Shown here in pieces: positions 52,034-61,511 of a stretch of DNA of 64,000 bases. A model generated the notes under the pieces. That model was not told where the DNA came from and did no database searches. It saw only the letters and a list, made by a program, of their open reading frames with translations. Made by a program: the position numbers and the translations under genes. Numbering within the stretch: position 1 is the first letter of the stretch; the number at the start of each line of letters is the position of its first letter. Source of the stretch: Desulfurococcaceae archaeon (GTDB taxonomy: Archaea; Thermoproteota; Thermoprotei_A; Sulfolobales; Desulfurococcaceae); the NCBI GenBank assembly GCA_023269825.1, contig JAGDWI010000001.1, positions 244,492-308,491 of the forward strand, given 5' to 3'.

Positions 52034-54700
52034 TATACGTATTTTCAATATTTTCCTAGTTTCATCAACAACTAGTATTATTAACGGTGAAATCAACAGA
52101 GTTAACCAAATACTAATCGGTAATGAAACCGTGTGGAATACACTAGATAGTGGTGTGTATAAAGCTATTAATTGTAGCATCATTGACGCGATCAATGAGA
52201 TTATTAACCACTTATTCATTGATAGCCTCCAGAATGGAGTATTCTCGCTCCTGGAAGCTAAGCCTCTACCGAATTCCGATAGAACCAGAGATGTGAATGC
52301 AGCTGTTCTTGCTAGGTGTAGGGATACATTATAGTACAGTGAGTAAATCCACAGTGTAATGAGAGCAATTAGTGAACCCATTGATATATAGTATAGTAGT
52401 TTTCTCCTAGTTATAAATCTCTCCCAGGGTTTCCTGGGAGGCTTCTCCATGATACCTGGTTCAGGTGGTTCCAGTCCCAGAGCAGCTGCTGGCAAAGCAT
52501 CCGTAACCACATTTATCCAAAGTAAGTGTACTGGTTCAAGTGGTGACGGTACCCTAAATAACTGTGACCCAAATACCGTTGCTACTTCTCCAAAATTACA
52601 TGTCAGCAAGTAGTTAATGGGTTTCTTCAAGTTCTCGAAGATCACTCTACCTTCGCGGATGGCTTCAATTATTGTAACATAGTTGTCATCCATTAATACT
52701 AATTGAGCAGCTTCCTTCGCGACATCTGTTCCACGGATACCCATAGCTATCCCAACGTGTGCCTCCTTGAGAGCTGGTGCATCATTTACTCCATCACCCG
52801 TCATCGCTACACGGTAACCCTTTGCCTTCAACAACTTAACTATTCGAGCTTTATGTTCAGGTGTGACTCTAGCATAAACAACCACTCTATCTATGATTTC
52901 TAATAATTGTTCATCACTCATAGAGTCCAACTCTTTTCCTTCTAGCACTATTCCTTCATCGATATCTAAACCGATCATTCTAGCAACGGCGACGGCTGTT
53001 AGTTTGTGGTCACCTGTGATCATGACTGTTTTAACTCCAGCCCTCAAAGCTAATTCAACTGCTTCTCTGACTCCTTCGCGGGGGGGATCTATTATTCCCA
53101 GTATAGCGTAGAATGTTAAATCACTCTCAATGTCTTCATGGCTCCAATCTGGGTCATATTGATCCAGTACTCTGTAAGCTAGGCCAAATGTTCTATAACC
53201 TTGCAATGCTAATTCCTCGATATATTTTTCTATTCGATTCCTCGTATCACTACTTAAATCTAACTCACCGTTAGGGGTCCACGCTTTCTTAGAGAGCTTA
53301 AGTAATACTTCGGGTGCGCCAGTCACTATGGCTAGGTACTTTCCTTCACCGTACGTATGTAATGTGCTTTTGCGTTTCCTAAATCTATCGAATGGATAAG
53401 ATTTAATTAATTTCAATTCTCTGATAGCCTCTCCTACTCCTTTTTCTCCTAAGGCCTTATATGCTAGTACTAAGGCAGCACCCTCAGTTGGTGATCCCTT
53501 CACGACCCAGTTACTTCCATCTCTCTCGAGTTTAGCATCTATGACTGTGTGTGCTGCGAGCATTTTATAGAGTTGAGTTAAATCGTTGCCTTCCTTGCAG
53601 ACTACTCTACCCTCAGGTTTATACCCTGTTCCCTCCACTGAGCACTCCGTGTTCAGGGTTTTCACGATCTTGACTGTCATTTCGCCTTTTGTTATTGTCC
53701 CCGTTTTATCTGTGCATATTACGTCAACTGATCCAAGTGCTTCAACCGCTGAAAGTTTTTTAACAAGTGCCTTCTTTTTAGCCATACGGTATGCTCCAAT
53801 AGCTAAAACAGCTGTAGCTATTGCGGGCAATCCTTCCGGAACAGCTGCTACAGCTAGTGCAACTGCGATCATTAATGATTCAATGGGGGACACATAGCCC
53901 TCTATTAATCCAACTATGAAAACTATTACTGCAATCGCCAGTATAATGGCTCCTACTCTTTTACCAAAGTAATCGAGCTCGAGTTCCAGCGGAGTTTTCT
54001 CTTCTTTGACCTCGGTTACTGCTTGAACTATTTTGCCTAGAACAGTGTTCATTCCAGTGGATACGACAACCCCTTTACCTCTTCCACGTACAATATATGT
54101 ACCCATGAAAACCATGTTTTCTCTCTCACTCACAGGTGTATTGGGGTCAAGCACTACTTTGTGATCTTTCTCTACGGGTGTGCTTTCACCAGTCAAAGAA
54201 GATTCATCTACTTCGAGGTCAACGGTGTCTATTAGCCTGATATCAGCTGGTACTCTATCTCCTTCCCTCAATAATACGATATCTCCAGGCACGATCTGTG
54301 AAGCCTCTACTTCAACTTCGATGCCATCTCTTAGAACTCTACATCTAGGTGAAGCAAGTTTTTTGAGTAATTCTATTGTCTTCTCTGCTCTGAACTCCTG
54401 GATAAACCCGAATACACCCATAACGAACACGATGACGAATATGGCCAAGGCGTCTACGATTTCTCCCAGTATCGCGGATATAATTGTCGCTATGATCAGG
54501 ATGACCACCAGGAAGTTCGTGAACTGTCTCAAAAACATTTCAACAGGGCTCTTCTTCTTACCTTTTATTTCATTTAAACCATATGTTTTAATCCTATTTA
54601 CTGCCTCCTCTCTTTTCAAGCCGTAATTTGGATCTGTGTTCAGTGCTTCAACTACTTTTTCAACACTCATTGAGTGCCATTGCAAGCTTTCTGATGACAA
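52031..54700 (-). CDS. P2-type cation-transporting ATPase (Ca2+/Mn2+-type)
   Basis: An 889-aa P-type ATPase. The phosphorylation site is D331 in ICTDKTGTITKGEM. Actuator domain motif is SSLTGESTPVEK (TGES). M4 contains VAAVPEGLPA (PEGL, P2 type). The hinge is MTGDGVNDAPALKEAHVGIA. An N-terminal cation ATPase domain (residues 1-50) is present, as is the C-terminal membrane domain. It pumps divalent cations out of the cytosol; sequence alone does not fix the ion. Start ATG 54700. Complete and full-length. Confidence 0.95.
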   Translation of the reverse strand: MSSESLQWHSMSVEKVVEALNTDPNYGLKREEAVNRIKTYGLNEIKGKKKSPVEMFLRQFTNFLVVILIIATIISAILGEIVDALAIFVIVFVMGVFGFIQEFRAEKTIELLKKLASPRCRVLRDGIEVEVEASQIVPGDIVLLREGDRVPADIRLIDTVDLEVDESSLTGESTPVEKDHKVVLDPNTPVSERENMVFMGTYIVRGRGKGVVVSTGMNTVLGKIVQAVTEVKEEKTPLELELDYFGKRVGAIILAIAVIVFIVGLIEGYVSPIESLMIAVALAVAAVPEGLPAIATAVLAIGAYRMAKKKALVKKLSAVEALGSVDVICTDKTGTITKGEMTVKIVKTLNTECSVEGTGYKPEGRVVCKEGNDLTQLYKMLAAHTVIDAKLERDGSNWVVKGSPTEGAALVLAYKALGEKGVGEAIRELKLIKSYPFDRFRKRKSTLHTYGEGKYLAIVTGAPEVLLKLSKKAWTPNGELDLSSDTRNRIEKYIEELALQGYRTFGLAYRVLDQYDPDWSHEDIESDLTFYAILGIIDPPREGVREAVELALRAGVKTVMITGDHKLTAVAVARMIGLDIDEGIVLEGKELDSMSDEQLLEIIDRVVVYARVTPEHKARIVKLLKAKGYRVAMTGDGVNDAPALKEAHVGIAMGIRGTDVAKEAAQLVLMDDNYVTIIEAIREGRVIFENLKKPINYLLTCNFGEVATVFGSQLFRVPSPLEPVHLLWINVVTDALPAAALGLEPPEPGIMEKPPRKPWERFITRRKLLYYISMGSLIALITLWIYSLYYNVSLHLARTAAFTSLVLSEFGRGLASRSENTPFWRLSMNKWLIISLIASMMLQLIALYTPLSSVFHTVSLPISIWLTLLISPLIILVVDETRKILKIRI

Positions 54701-54769
54701 TTCATGCCACCCTTAACATAAACGAATAATTATTCTCAGAAACTAAATAACAAGGTTCGAATAAATTAT

Positions 54770-55210
54770 TTACTCCAATACTAATGTTACGGGAGTGCGC
54801 TCAGCTAAATTATCTGATACTGGGCAACGTTCCTCCACAGCTTTAATGAGTTTTTCTAGTTGTTCACGAGGCGCACTTGATTTTATACGTATTTTAGCTT
54901 TAATCTCCTTGTATCCCGCTCTTCCCCCTTTACCAGTGTACAGTTTCTCCGCGTTGAATACTCCTTCAACTTCTACCTCCAAGTTCTCGATGTTAACGTT
55001 CATTTCTTTAGCAACTATGTTTGCAACAATGTTAATACAGCCCGCTAGTGAAGCCAGTAAATACTCAAGTGGGCTCGGTGCTTCTCCACCAACTTTGTCA
55101 ATGTATATTTTGAAGTTACCTGATTCCACGCAGAAGAACATTGGTTGTTTTCCCGGCACTTGGTATCCTTTGACTTTGAAAACTGTGTCCTTGTATTGAA
55201 CTTTACTCAT
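54770..55210 (-). CDS. OsmC-family thiol-dependent protein
   Basis: A 146-aa OsmC/Ohr-fold protein. The two redox cysteines are expected: LLASLAGCINIVANIVAKEM (first) and EERCPVSDNL (second). Length is standard. OsmC-type proteins reduce organic hydroperoxides using lipoyl or thiol partners, so a link to the lipoate ligase of this genome is possible but not shown. It is downstream of nothing and faces the mfnF gene divergently. Confidence 0.9.
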   Translation of the reverse strand: MSKVQYKDTVFKVKGYQVPGKQPMFFCVESGNFKIYIDKVGGEAPSPLEYLLASLAGCINIVANIVAKEMNVNIENLEVEVEGVFNAEKLYTGKGGRAGYKEIKAKIRIKSSAPREQLEKLIKAVEERCPVSDNLAERTPVTLVLE

Positions 55211-55408
55211 TGATTTATCACCTCAATTAACTTAATCAGTAAAGCAAAATAAATGTTTCTATTTCCTTAGCTACTTTAATTGATTCTCAGTTAAAAAGAG
55301 GTAGATTAATTAATTGGAGTTAATGTGCTGAATTCTTTGCTTTATCAACATTAATATTCACTGTGAGAAATTAGAGATTATTGAAAACTAGTCTATGGGA
55401 TTCGTTGA

Positions 55409-56497
55409 ATGAATGTTCTTGGATTAGATATAGGCGGGGCAAACGTAAAAGCTGTCAAATTGCCAGTGGATTTTAGTTCGCATAGGGGCCACCATCAGAT
55501 CAGTGTTATACGTAAATATAATCCAGTATGGCTTACAGGAGTTGAATCATTGAGAAATATACTCTTAGAGATTAAACATGTATTCACACTTAAACCAGGC
55601 GACTACTATGTGGCAGCGACAATGACCGCTGAGTTATCAGATATATTTCGAACAAAGTACGAGGGAGTTAAAACTATTATAGAGATTGTTGAAGATGTTT
55701 TCAGCGACGCTAGAGGAATAAGATACGTATCAACCGATATGAAGTTACTGAGCTCAAATGAAGCCGTGAGGAATCACTTGAAGATCGCTGCAGCAAACTG
55801 GGCTGCAAGTGCATGGTTGCTGCAGCATGAGTGTTTAGAATGGGGCATAAGCAATGCACTATTTGTTGATATCGGTAGTACTACTACAACGATTATACCT
55901 ATGGTTAATTGCAACGTGAAGGTCAGAGGGTACACGGATCCCGAGAAACTAGTTTTCGGTGAACTGGTCTACACTGGAGTATTAAGAGGAAATGTCGCTA
56001 CATTAGTGGATAAAGTTCCATATAAGGGTTTCTATGCGAGAGTGTCGTCGGAGAGATTCTCCCTAATAGGGGATGTTCACTTACTACTTGGACACATTAG
56101 CAGCGAAGATTACACCACTGAAACAGCTGATGGGAGAGGAAAAACAGTTGAGGAGACAATGCAGAGAATAACGCGAGTCCCCTGCGGAGACTCCGGCATC
56201 ATTAACTACGATGAAGCATTGGAGATAGCGCGATACATTTATGAAAAACAAGTATTCAAGGTATTTGAGGCCATTATGCAGATTAGGTCGTGGCTTGCTT
56301 CGCAGGGCATAAAACTAGGTGATTTCACAGTAATAACAGCTGGATTAGGCGAGTTTTTAGCGGCTGAAGCTAGTAGGAGAGCTGGTTTCAGGAGGATAAT
56401 TAGTGTAAATGAGCTAGTGGGTGAGAAGGTGGCAAGCGTGTTACCGTCCTATGCGGCTGCATTGATGTTTTTAACCGAGGTAAAAAAACATGGATAA
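55409..56497 (+). CDS. mfnF: MfnF-like hydantoinase/oxoprolinase-family protein
   Basis: A 362-aa ASKHA-fold protein with N-terminal GLDIGGANVKAVKLP and a second phosphate loop LFVDIGSTTTTIIPMVN, plus VITAGLGEFLAAEASRRAG near the end. This matches the family known as H4MPT-linked C1 transfer pathway protein, whose methanogen member MfnF joins the furan and tyramine parts of methanofuran. It overlaps the next gene (mfnE-like) by 8 bp. The neighbours mfnE-like and mfnB-like strengthen the assignment. Confidence 0.82.
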   Translation: MNVLGLDIGGANVKAVKLPVDFSSHRGHHQISVIRKYNPVWLTGVESLRNILLEIKHVFTLKPGDYYVAATMTAELSDIFRTKYEGVKTIIEIVEDVFSDARGIRYVSTDMKLLSSNEAVRNHLKIAAANWAASAWLLQHECLEWGISNALFVDIGSTTTTIIPMVNCNVKVRGYTDPEKLVFGELVYTGVLRGNVATLVDKVPYKGFYARVSSERFSLIGDVHLLLGHISSEDYTTETADGRGKTVEETMQRITRVPCGDSGIINYDEALEIARYIYEKQVFKVFEAIMQIRSWLASQGIKLGDFTVITAGLGEFLAAEASRRAGFRRIISVNELVGEKVASVLPSYAAALMFLTEVKKHG

Positions 56498-57149
56498 TTT
56501 GTTTGTGCTTAAGTTATCTGGTCACATGATATATCACAGTGAAGTACTCGCTAAAACTATTCATGAGTTAAGTTCCTTAGCGCAATTAGCTAGATTCATC
56601 TTGGTACCTGGTGGAAGCGTATTCGCGGATTACGTGAGAGAACTGCAGGTAAAAATGGGTTTTAGCGATGATGTTGCACACTGGTTAGCGATCAAGGCGA
56701 TGGAAATGTACGGTGCATATATTGCGGGCATCGATGAATCCGGGATTATAATTGAAGCACATGACTTAGTTGAAGCATGCGAAGTTTTGAGACAGGGTAA
56801 AATACCAATAGTTATGCCATATAGGATTATTAAGAAATTCAATGAACTACCGCACGATTGGAGTGTTACAAGTGATTCAATAGCACTGTATATTGCTAAT
56901 CTAATTAAAGCAGACATGATCGTATTAGCTAAACCCGTTGACGGAGTCCTAGATAATGAGGGTAACTTAATCAAGAAGATGACAATTCAGGAATTAGATC
57001 AATTAAATACTAATATTATCGATCAATATGCCGTAAAACTCCTACACAATACTAAATTGCCTTTAGTCATATACAACATGTTTAAACCATTCATATTAAG
57101 GAACATAGTGAGTAGACAACCAGGGGATTACACTCTGGTAACGCCATGA
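56490..57149 (+). CDS. mfnE: MfnE-like amino acid kinase-fold kinase
   Basis: A 219-aa kinase of the amino acid kinase superfamily. ILVPGGSVFADYVRELQVKM (nucleotide loop) and SVTSDSIALYIANLIKADMI (substrate/phosphate) are visible. In methanogens MfnE phosphorylates the aminomethylfuran alcohol of methanofuran to a diphosphate. It lies directly after the mfnF-like gene and converges, with 22-bp overlap, on the mfnB-like gene. Confidence 0.8.
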   Translation: MDNLFVLKLSGHMIYHSEVLAKTIHELSSLAQLARFILVPGGSVFADYVRELQVKMGFSDDVAHWLAIKAMEMYGAYIAGIDESGIIIEAHDLVEACEVLRQGKIPIVMPYRIIKKFNELPHDWSVTSDSIALYIANLIKADMIVLAKPVDGVLDNEGNLIKKMTIQELDQLNTNIIDQYAVKLLHNTKLPLVIYNMFKPFILRNIVSRQPGDYTLVTP

Positions 57150-57865
57150 TAGTAATCTATGATTGTTTTCTTCAACTCGCTCACTAATTCTTCGGAAACA
57201 AATCCATCTCTACCCCCAACGCAGACAGCGCCTCTAAATCCAATTACATCGAAACCTAATTCAATAGCGTCAACTATGTGCTCCTTTCTCAAGCTACCAG
57301 CTAATGCAGCGAGTAAACTACTTCCATGTGCTTCTTTAACGAATAATTCCAAGTAGTTCCTTGATAAGAATTCAAAAGTCGTTTTACCAGTCTTCATGTA
57401 TGTATCAATCATCACTACACTAGCATCCACGTCTCTGGCTACTTCGATTACTTTTAAGGGCTCAATTGATCCAGTTAGTTTAAAATCAGCGTATCCAACT
57501 AAAACAAGCTTGGTACTATTGAAAGATTTTAGGACTTGGGAGACATGTGAACTCATGATCTTAGCTAACTCCATTGATCCCATGGCGAGACCTATTTTAA
57601 AGTAGCTGACACCTAGAGACGCAACAGTGTAAGCAACGTACTGTAAGTAGGGTTCAACTCTATCAATATCTCCGCCCGCAGAGCTCACTTCTACTCCAAC
57701 GATGTTCAAGGACTTAATTCTACTCAGTACTTCTCTCAGAGAACTATAACTAGGTAAACCGAGGCTCCCCTTAGATGGGTCTTTAACATCGACTATGTCT
57801 GCTCCACCACGTACCGCGTTTTCTAATTCTGAAGGATGTTTAATTGAGATCAATAGCTTAATCAA
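57128..57865 (-). CDS. mfnB: MfnB-like furan phosphate synthase (DUF556)
   Basis: A 245-aa TIM-barrel protein of the MfnB family. Catalytic residues known for MfnB are visible in context: DIVDVKDPSKGSLG (D26, K28), VSYFKIGLAMGS (K) and MIDTYMKTGKTTFEFL (D and K). MfnB joins two glyceraldehyde-3-phosphates into the furan phosphate core of methanofuran. It faces the mfnFE pair convergently. All three proteins are therefore encoded within 2.5 kb. Confidence 0.87.
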   Translation of the reverse strand: MIKLLISIKHPSELENAVRGGADIVDVKDPSKGSLGLPSYSSLREVLSRIKSLNIVGVEVSSAGGDIDRVEPYLQYVAYTVASLGVSYFKIGLAMGSMELAKIMSSHVSQVLKSFNSTKLVLVGYADFKLTGSIEPLKVIEVARDVDASVVMIDTYMKTGKTTFEFLSRNYLELFVKEAHGSSLLAALAGSLRKEHIVDAIELGFDVIGFRGAVCVGGRDGFVSEELVSELKKTIIDYYHGVTRV

Positions 57866-57933
57866 GCCAGCGCCCAGTTTAAAATTAATAATTCTTGTTT
57901 AAATATTTTTAATTCAGTGCGTGATGGCGAATT

Positions 57934-58584
57934 ATGACTAATGAAAAAATACAGGATACTTGTCTAGCAGTATTAGCGGGAGGTGATGGGAGTAGATTAG
58001 GCTTCTACAAGCCCTTAATACAGCTAGGGGATAGGAAACTAGTTGAATATGTCTTGGATAATCTAGCTCGTTATTTTAACGAGGTTTTATTAGTTGTTAA
58101 AAACACAGCCCACAGGAACTGGTTGCTAAACCATATAGGTGGAGTCATCAATAAATATGGCGTTGAAATACTATTAGATAAAGCTAATGTCGAGGGGCCT
58201 ATCGCAGGTATTATGACCGCGGCTGAGCATTGCGTGAATGACTACTTAGCTATAGCTCCATCGGATACACCATTCATTAATTTCAATATCTATAAGCGAC
58301 TGCGCAGCTACATCATTGAGCAAAAATATGATGCAGCTCTACCTGTGTGGCCAAATAACTACGTTGAACCCCTAGTTTCTTATAATCTCAGAGATAAATT
58401 GATTAGGGTTATCACTGAGAAAATTAATAGTGATGAATTAAGAGTACAGGATATCTATAGATCCTTGAACACCGCTTTCGTCGACGTTCACTCTCTATCA
58501 GAGAATCCCTCACTGGATTTTCTAAACATAAATGACTATAAGGATTTGGATTTAGCGCTTAAAATTCTCATTAAACGTGGCTAA
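57934..58584 (+). CDS. mobA: MobA-like molybdenum cofactor guanylyltransferase
   Basis: A 216-aa nucleotidyltransferase. The N-terminal loop LAVLAGGDGSRLGFYKPLIQ is the MobA/NTP-binding signature (L-G-G-x-S-R-x-G), followed by GPIAGIMTAAEHC and APSDTPFINF. MobA attaches GMP to molybdopterin for enzymes such as formylmethanofuran or formate dehydrogenase. It is divergent from the mfnB-like gene. Its 3' end overlaps the next convergent gene by 14 bp. Confidence 0.83.
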   Translation: MTNEKIQDTCLAVLAGGDGSRLGFYKPLIQLGDRKLVEYVLDNLARYFNEVLLVVKNTAHRNWLLNHIGGVINKYGVEILLDKANVEGPIAGIMTAAEHCVNDYLAIAPSDTPFINFNIYKRLRSYIIEQKYDAALPVWPNNYVEPLVSYNLRDKLIRVITEKINSDELRVQDIYRSLNTAFVDVHSLSENPSLDFLNINDYKDLDLALKILIKRG

Positions 58585-59653
58585 GCCACTTCAAGGGCTT
58601 AATGTAGTCTCTTCCGCCTGCTTCAAAAGTTCCCACTGTAACCTGGTAGTATTTTTCTCCCAGTTTCTGGTCTTCAACTTCCTCTAGTTTACCGTAAGCA
58701 ATTAACTCGTCTCCTGGTTCAGCGAGATCTATGTATAATCCCTCATAACTAGTAATTCTCGATATTTTTCCCGGTGGAGAGGCACCTTCTAGTACTTTAA
58801 CGTCGTCAACTATGTAAATAGCTGGCATGAAGATCGATTCACTCGCATCTAGTACTTTGGCTTTAACTTTCACTAATCCGAGTGGCTTGTGGATTTTATC
58901 CTCCCATCTCTCCTCAATCTCATTTTCTAATTTAACTGGGTGAACTGAAAACTGTCTTCCCCTGTATATGGCTCTATTCCACTTATACTTACTGTACAGG
59001 ATTTTTGCTTCCTCAAAGCTCAGTGAGTGATGCGATGTTATCTCCTTACTCCATTCTTCGAGGATTTCTCCTTTGGGTAGAGAGAAGAATGGTTTCTTCT
59101 CGTTTTGCAGTATGTTTTTCAAAACATCTCTAATGATCCATCCATTGCGTTGGCCATAGACTATGATATCTATGTCTGAGTATTTTAAATTATGTATTTT
59201 CAGTAGAATTGATCCAGTAATCCCGAAGTTGCCTAAACTTATATTAGTTTCTTCTGCTAATTCTTGAACGAGCTCGAGTGCAAGTTTCTCTAGTTCATCC
59301 TTAGGTGAATCAATTATTTCTCGTAATCTCTCTTCGGGTTTAAAGTGAGTTTTAATCTTGTGTCTGGGCACCTCTATTAACTCTATTGACCTATATTTAT
59401 CGTAGACAACGTAATCCGGGTAGTTCTCCTTTAAGTAATCCATTGTGTTCTTGACTCCTATTGCACTATAGTATGGTAGTATTCTACCGTACATTACTCC
59501 ATTTCTACTCCACTTAGTCCTAACTGTTGAGGAGTAGTGAGATATGTACTTCAAGTATGATACTACTCTACTTGTAGGGTGTACGTTTCCAATTACGCAG
59601 AAGATTAATCCATCAACTGATTCAATGAAGTCTCTATCTCTAAAGTCTCGCAT
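58571..59653 (-). CDS. Predicted nucleotidyltransferase (pol-beta-like), paralogue 1
   Basis: A 360-aa protein. The nucleotidyltransferase signature is GNFGITGSILLKIHNLKYSD (G-S, then D-x-D in YSDIDIIVYG, about residues 143-170). The N-terminal 130 residues and the C-terminal 100 (SRITSYEGLYIDLAEPGDEL, an OB-like domain) match the archaeal group COG1665. Its target is unknown; the group resembles polymerase beta-type or toxin/antitoxin-type transferases. It is divergent from its paralogue at 59812. Confidence 0.75.
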   Translation of the reverse strand: MRDFRDRDFIESVDGLIFCVIGNVHPTSRVVSYLKYISHYSSTVRTKWSRNGVMYGRILPYYSAIGVKNTMDYLKENYPDYVVYDKYRSIELIEVPRHKIKTHFKPEERLREIIDSPKDELEKLALELVQELAEETNISLGNFGITGSILLKIHNLKYSDIDIIVYGQRNGWIIRDVLKNILQNEKKPFFSLPKGEILEEWSKEITSHHSLSFEEAKILYSKYKWNRAIYRGRQFSVHPVKLENEIEERWEDKIHKPLGLVKVKAKVLDASESIFMPAIYIVDDVKVLEGASPPGKISRITSYEGLYIDLAEPGDELIAYGKLEEVEDQKLGEKYYQVTVGTFEAGGRDYIKPLKWLSHV

Positions 59654-59811
59654 TTAATCATCCCTAATGCCTCATACTGATTATATTAAAACATACAATA
59701 TATTTTTAAAGGATCTCACTCCTCTCCATTAGATCTAATGAATGCGTTGACTTAACTTTAGGTAAAAATATGGTATTAGGAAATAAAGTAATGTAACTGT
59801 AGTGAAGGGAG

Positions 59812-60675
59812 ATGATTGAGGGTTATATGTTTAAATATAAGGGTTATCTCTGGGTTGTTAAAGGCTGTGAGCACTACGATGAACAAGTGATCGCGTTTCC
59901 ACGCTATGATTTAATCAATCAAACAAAGATTAAGGATACTTGTAAAGCATTGAGTATTGCTGTTGAATTGGGAGTTGTAAAATATGATGAGTGCTTGAAA
60001 ATGAATATTCCCGCCGTGAGAAGAGATGAAATAGAATACGTGCTTAACCCATTTGATAGAGGGAAATGGCCTCCGCTGCCGCGAGAAATCCTTGGAATTC
60101 TCGAAGCTCTGAGTCCAAGTGAACTAGAGGACGTTGGGTTAACGGGAAGCTACTTGGCCTCTACAGTGTTGAGTAATATTGAACCAAGAGATGTAGATTT
60201 AATCATTAGAGGTAAGAACACTGGGTTCAAGGTCTACAGGATACTCAAAGACCTAAGAGATAGAGGAGTCGCTAAGCCTTTACAGGGTATTGGAGAATAT
60301 GAAGGAACAAACCTGGAGACAAGGATCAAGCTCTTGCAGAATAGAGTATTGGAGGGAGTAATTAATGATACTGTCTACAGTATACGTGTTGTGTCTTGTA
60401 TTGAGAGCGTTAAACCTACTTGCTTGGAGAAAGTTGAATTATTTAATGGTGAAATAGTTATCGCGGAAGAAGTGTCTCCTTTAGTGATGCCTTATATGTA
60501 TATTGCAGTAAGCAGTGATCTAGGTAGAATACTGGTCAGAAGTCTGAGAATGAGATTTAGTGAAATACCAGTAGGAACCAAGCTATTGGTGTCTAATTGT
60601 AGGCTAGAACACGATGTTAATGGCTCAACATACATTAGCTTGGATAATAGGGAGTGCATTGTTACCCTGTCTTAG
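59812..60675 (+). CDS. Predicted nucleotidyltransferase (pol-beta-like), paralogue 2
   Basis: A 287-aa protein related to the 58571 gene: the transferase signature is DVGLTGSYLASTVLSNIEPR with DVDLIIRG. A similar N-terminal part ends with YDECLKMNIPAVRRDEIE and the C-terminal OB-like part contains SSDLGRILVRSLRMRFSEIP. The pair is head-to-head with about 160 bp between. Probably related by duplication; the target is unknown. Confidence 0.72.
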   Translation: MIEGYMFKYKGYLWVVKGCEHYDEQVIAFPRYDLINQTKIKDTCKALSIAVELGVVKYDECLKMNIPAVRRDEIEYVLNPFDRGKWPPLPREILGILEALSPSELEDVGLTGSYLASTVLSNIEPRDVDLIIRGKNTGFKVYRILKDLRDRGVAKPLQGIGEYEGTNLETRIKLLQNRVLEGVINDTVYSIRVVSCIESVKPTCLEKVELFNGEIVIAEEVSPLVMPYMYIAVSSDLGRILVRSLRMRFSEIPVGTKLLVSNCRLEHDVNGSTYISLDNRECIVTLS

Positions 60676-60719
60676 CTGCCTGCAATGTTTAAAACAATTA
60701 ACCTTTAGAAATCATAACA

Positions 60720-61511
60720 CTATGTGATAAATGGTTGAATAAAGAAGCATAAACCATAAATAACTATTATGAATCCTATGAAAAACACGTCTTTACTCGT
60801 GATCTTCAGTTGATTGTAGAAAGTTCTTTTCTTAGAGTACCCGAAACCACGTAATTCTAGTGCCTCATATAAGTCCTTGGCTCTCAATAGTGAGCAAACG
60901 AATGCAGGTATTATGATTGACTTTAATCGCTTTATTTTCTCAATTAGACCAACTTTCTCTAACTCTATTCCACGAGATCTTTGGGCGTCGTAAATGCTCA
61001 GTATTTCATCGAAAATTATGGGTATGAATCTGAATAGTAAGACAATGCTGTATAGATACCTGTAACTTATTCCGAGAGATGCTAGTCCTTGCACTACTTC
61101 GCGGGGAGTCGTAGTATCAATAAGTACTATGAGGGATAATGCAACTAGTATTAATCTCGTAATAGCTGTACCTACGGAGTAGAAAATTTCTGTTAATGAA
61201 ACGGTTGTCAGTGATAACCAGCTGAGTACTACCCTTAACGCGATGTTAATGATCAATATTAACGCAGAGAACACTAGTAGGCCTCTAAAAGTTGAGACAA
61301 GTTTGCTTATGGGGATTTTACCTATTATTATTAAAATTAGGTTCAATGCAACCAGGATCAATAGCGTTATGATATTGTTTATTGAAGCTGCTACTAAGAT
61401 AGTTAACAGCGTGTATGTCATCTTTATTCTTGGGTCAATATTATGGAAGACTGTGCTTTTATCGCTGAAACCAAAGATGTTTCTCAAATCAAGTACGAAT
61501 TCTCTAAACAC
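60720..61511 (-). CDS. ECF transporter EcfT, second cassette
   Basis: A 263-aa membrane protein with about five to six helices and the EcfT coupling region SIYDAQRSRGIELEKVGLIE, then IPAFVCSLLRAKDLYEALEL (the A-R-G type). It overlaps the ATPase gene by 8 bp. It would couple the fused ATPase to the S component at 63230. This is a complete second ECF module in the window. Confidence 0.88.
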   Translation of the reverse strand: MFREFVLDLRNIFGFSDKSTVFHNIDPRIKMTYTLLTILVAASINNIITLLILVALNLILIIIGKIPISKLVSTFRGLLVFSALILIINIALRVVLSWLSLTTVSLTEIFYSVGTAITRLILVALSLIVLIDTTTPREVVQGLASLGISYRYLYSIVLLFRFIPIIFDEILSIYDAQRSRGIELEKVGLIEKIKRLKSIIIPAFVCSLLRAKDLYEALELRGFGYSKKRTFYNQLKITSKDVFFIGFIIVIYGLCFFIQPFIT

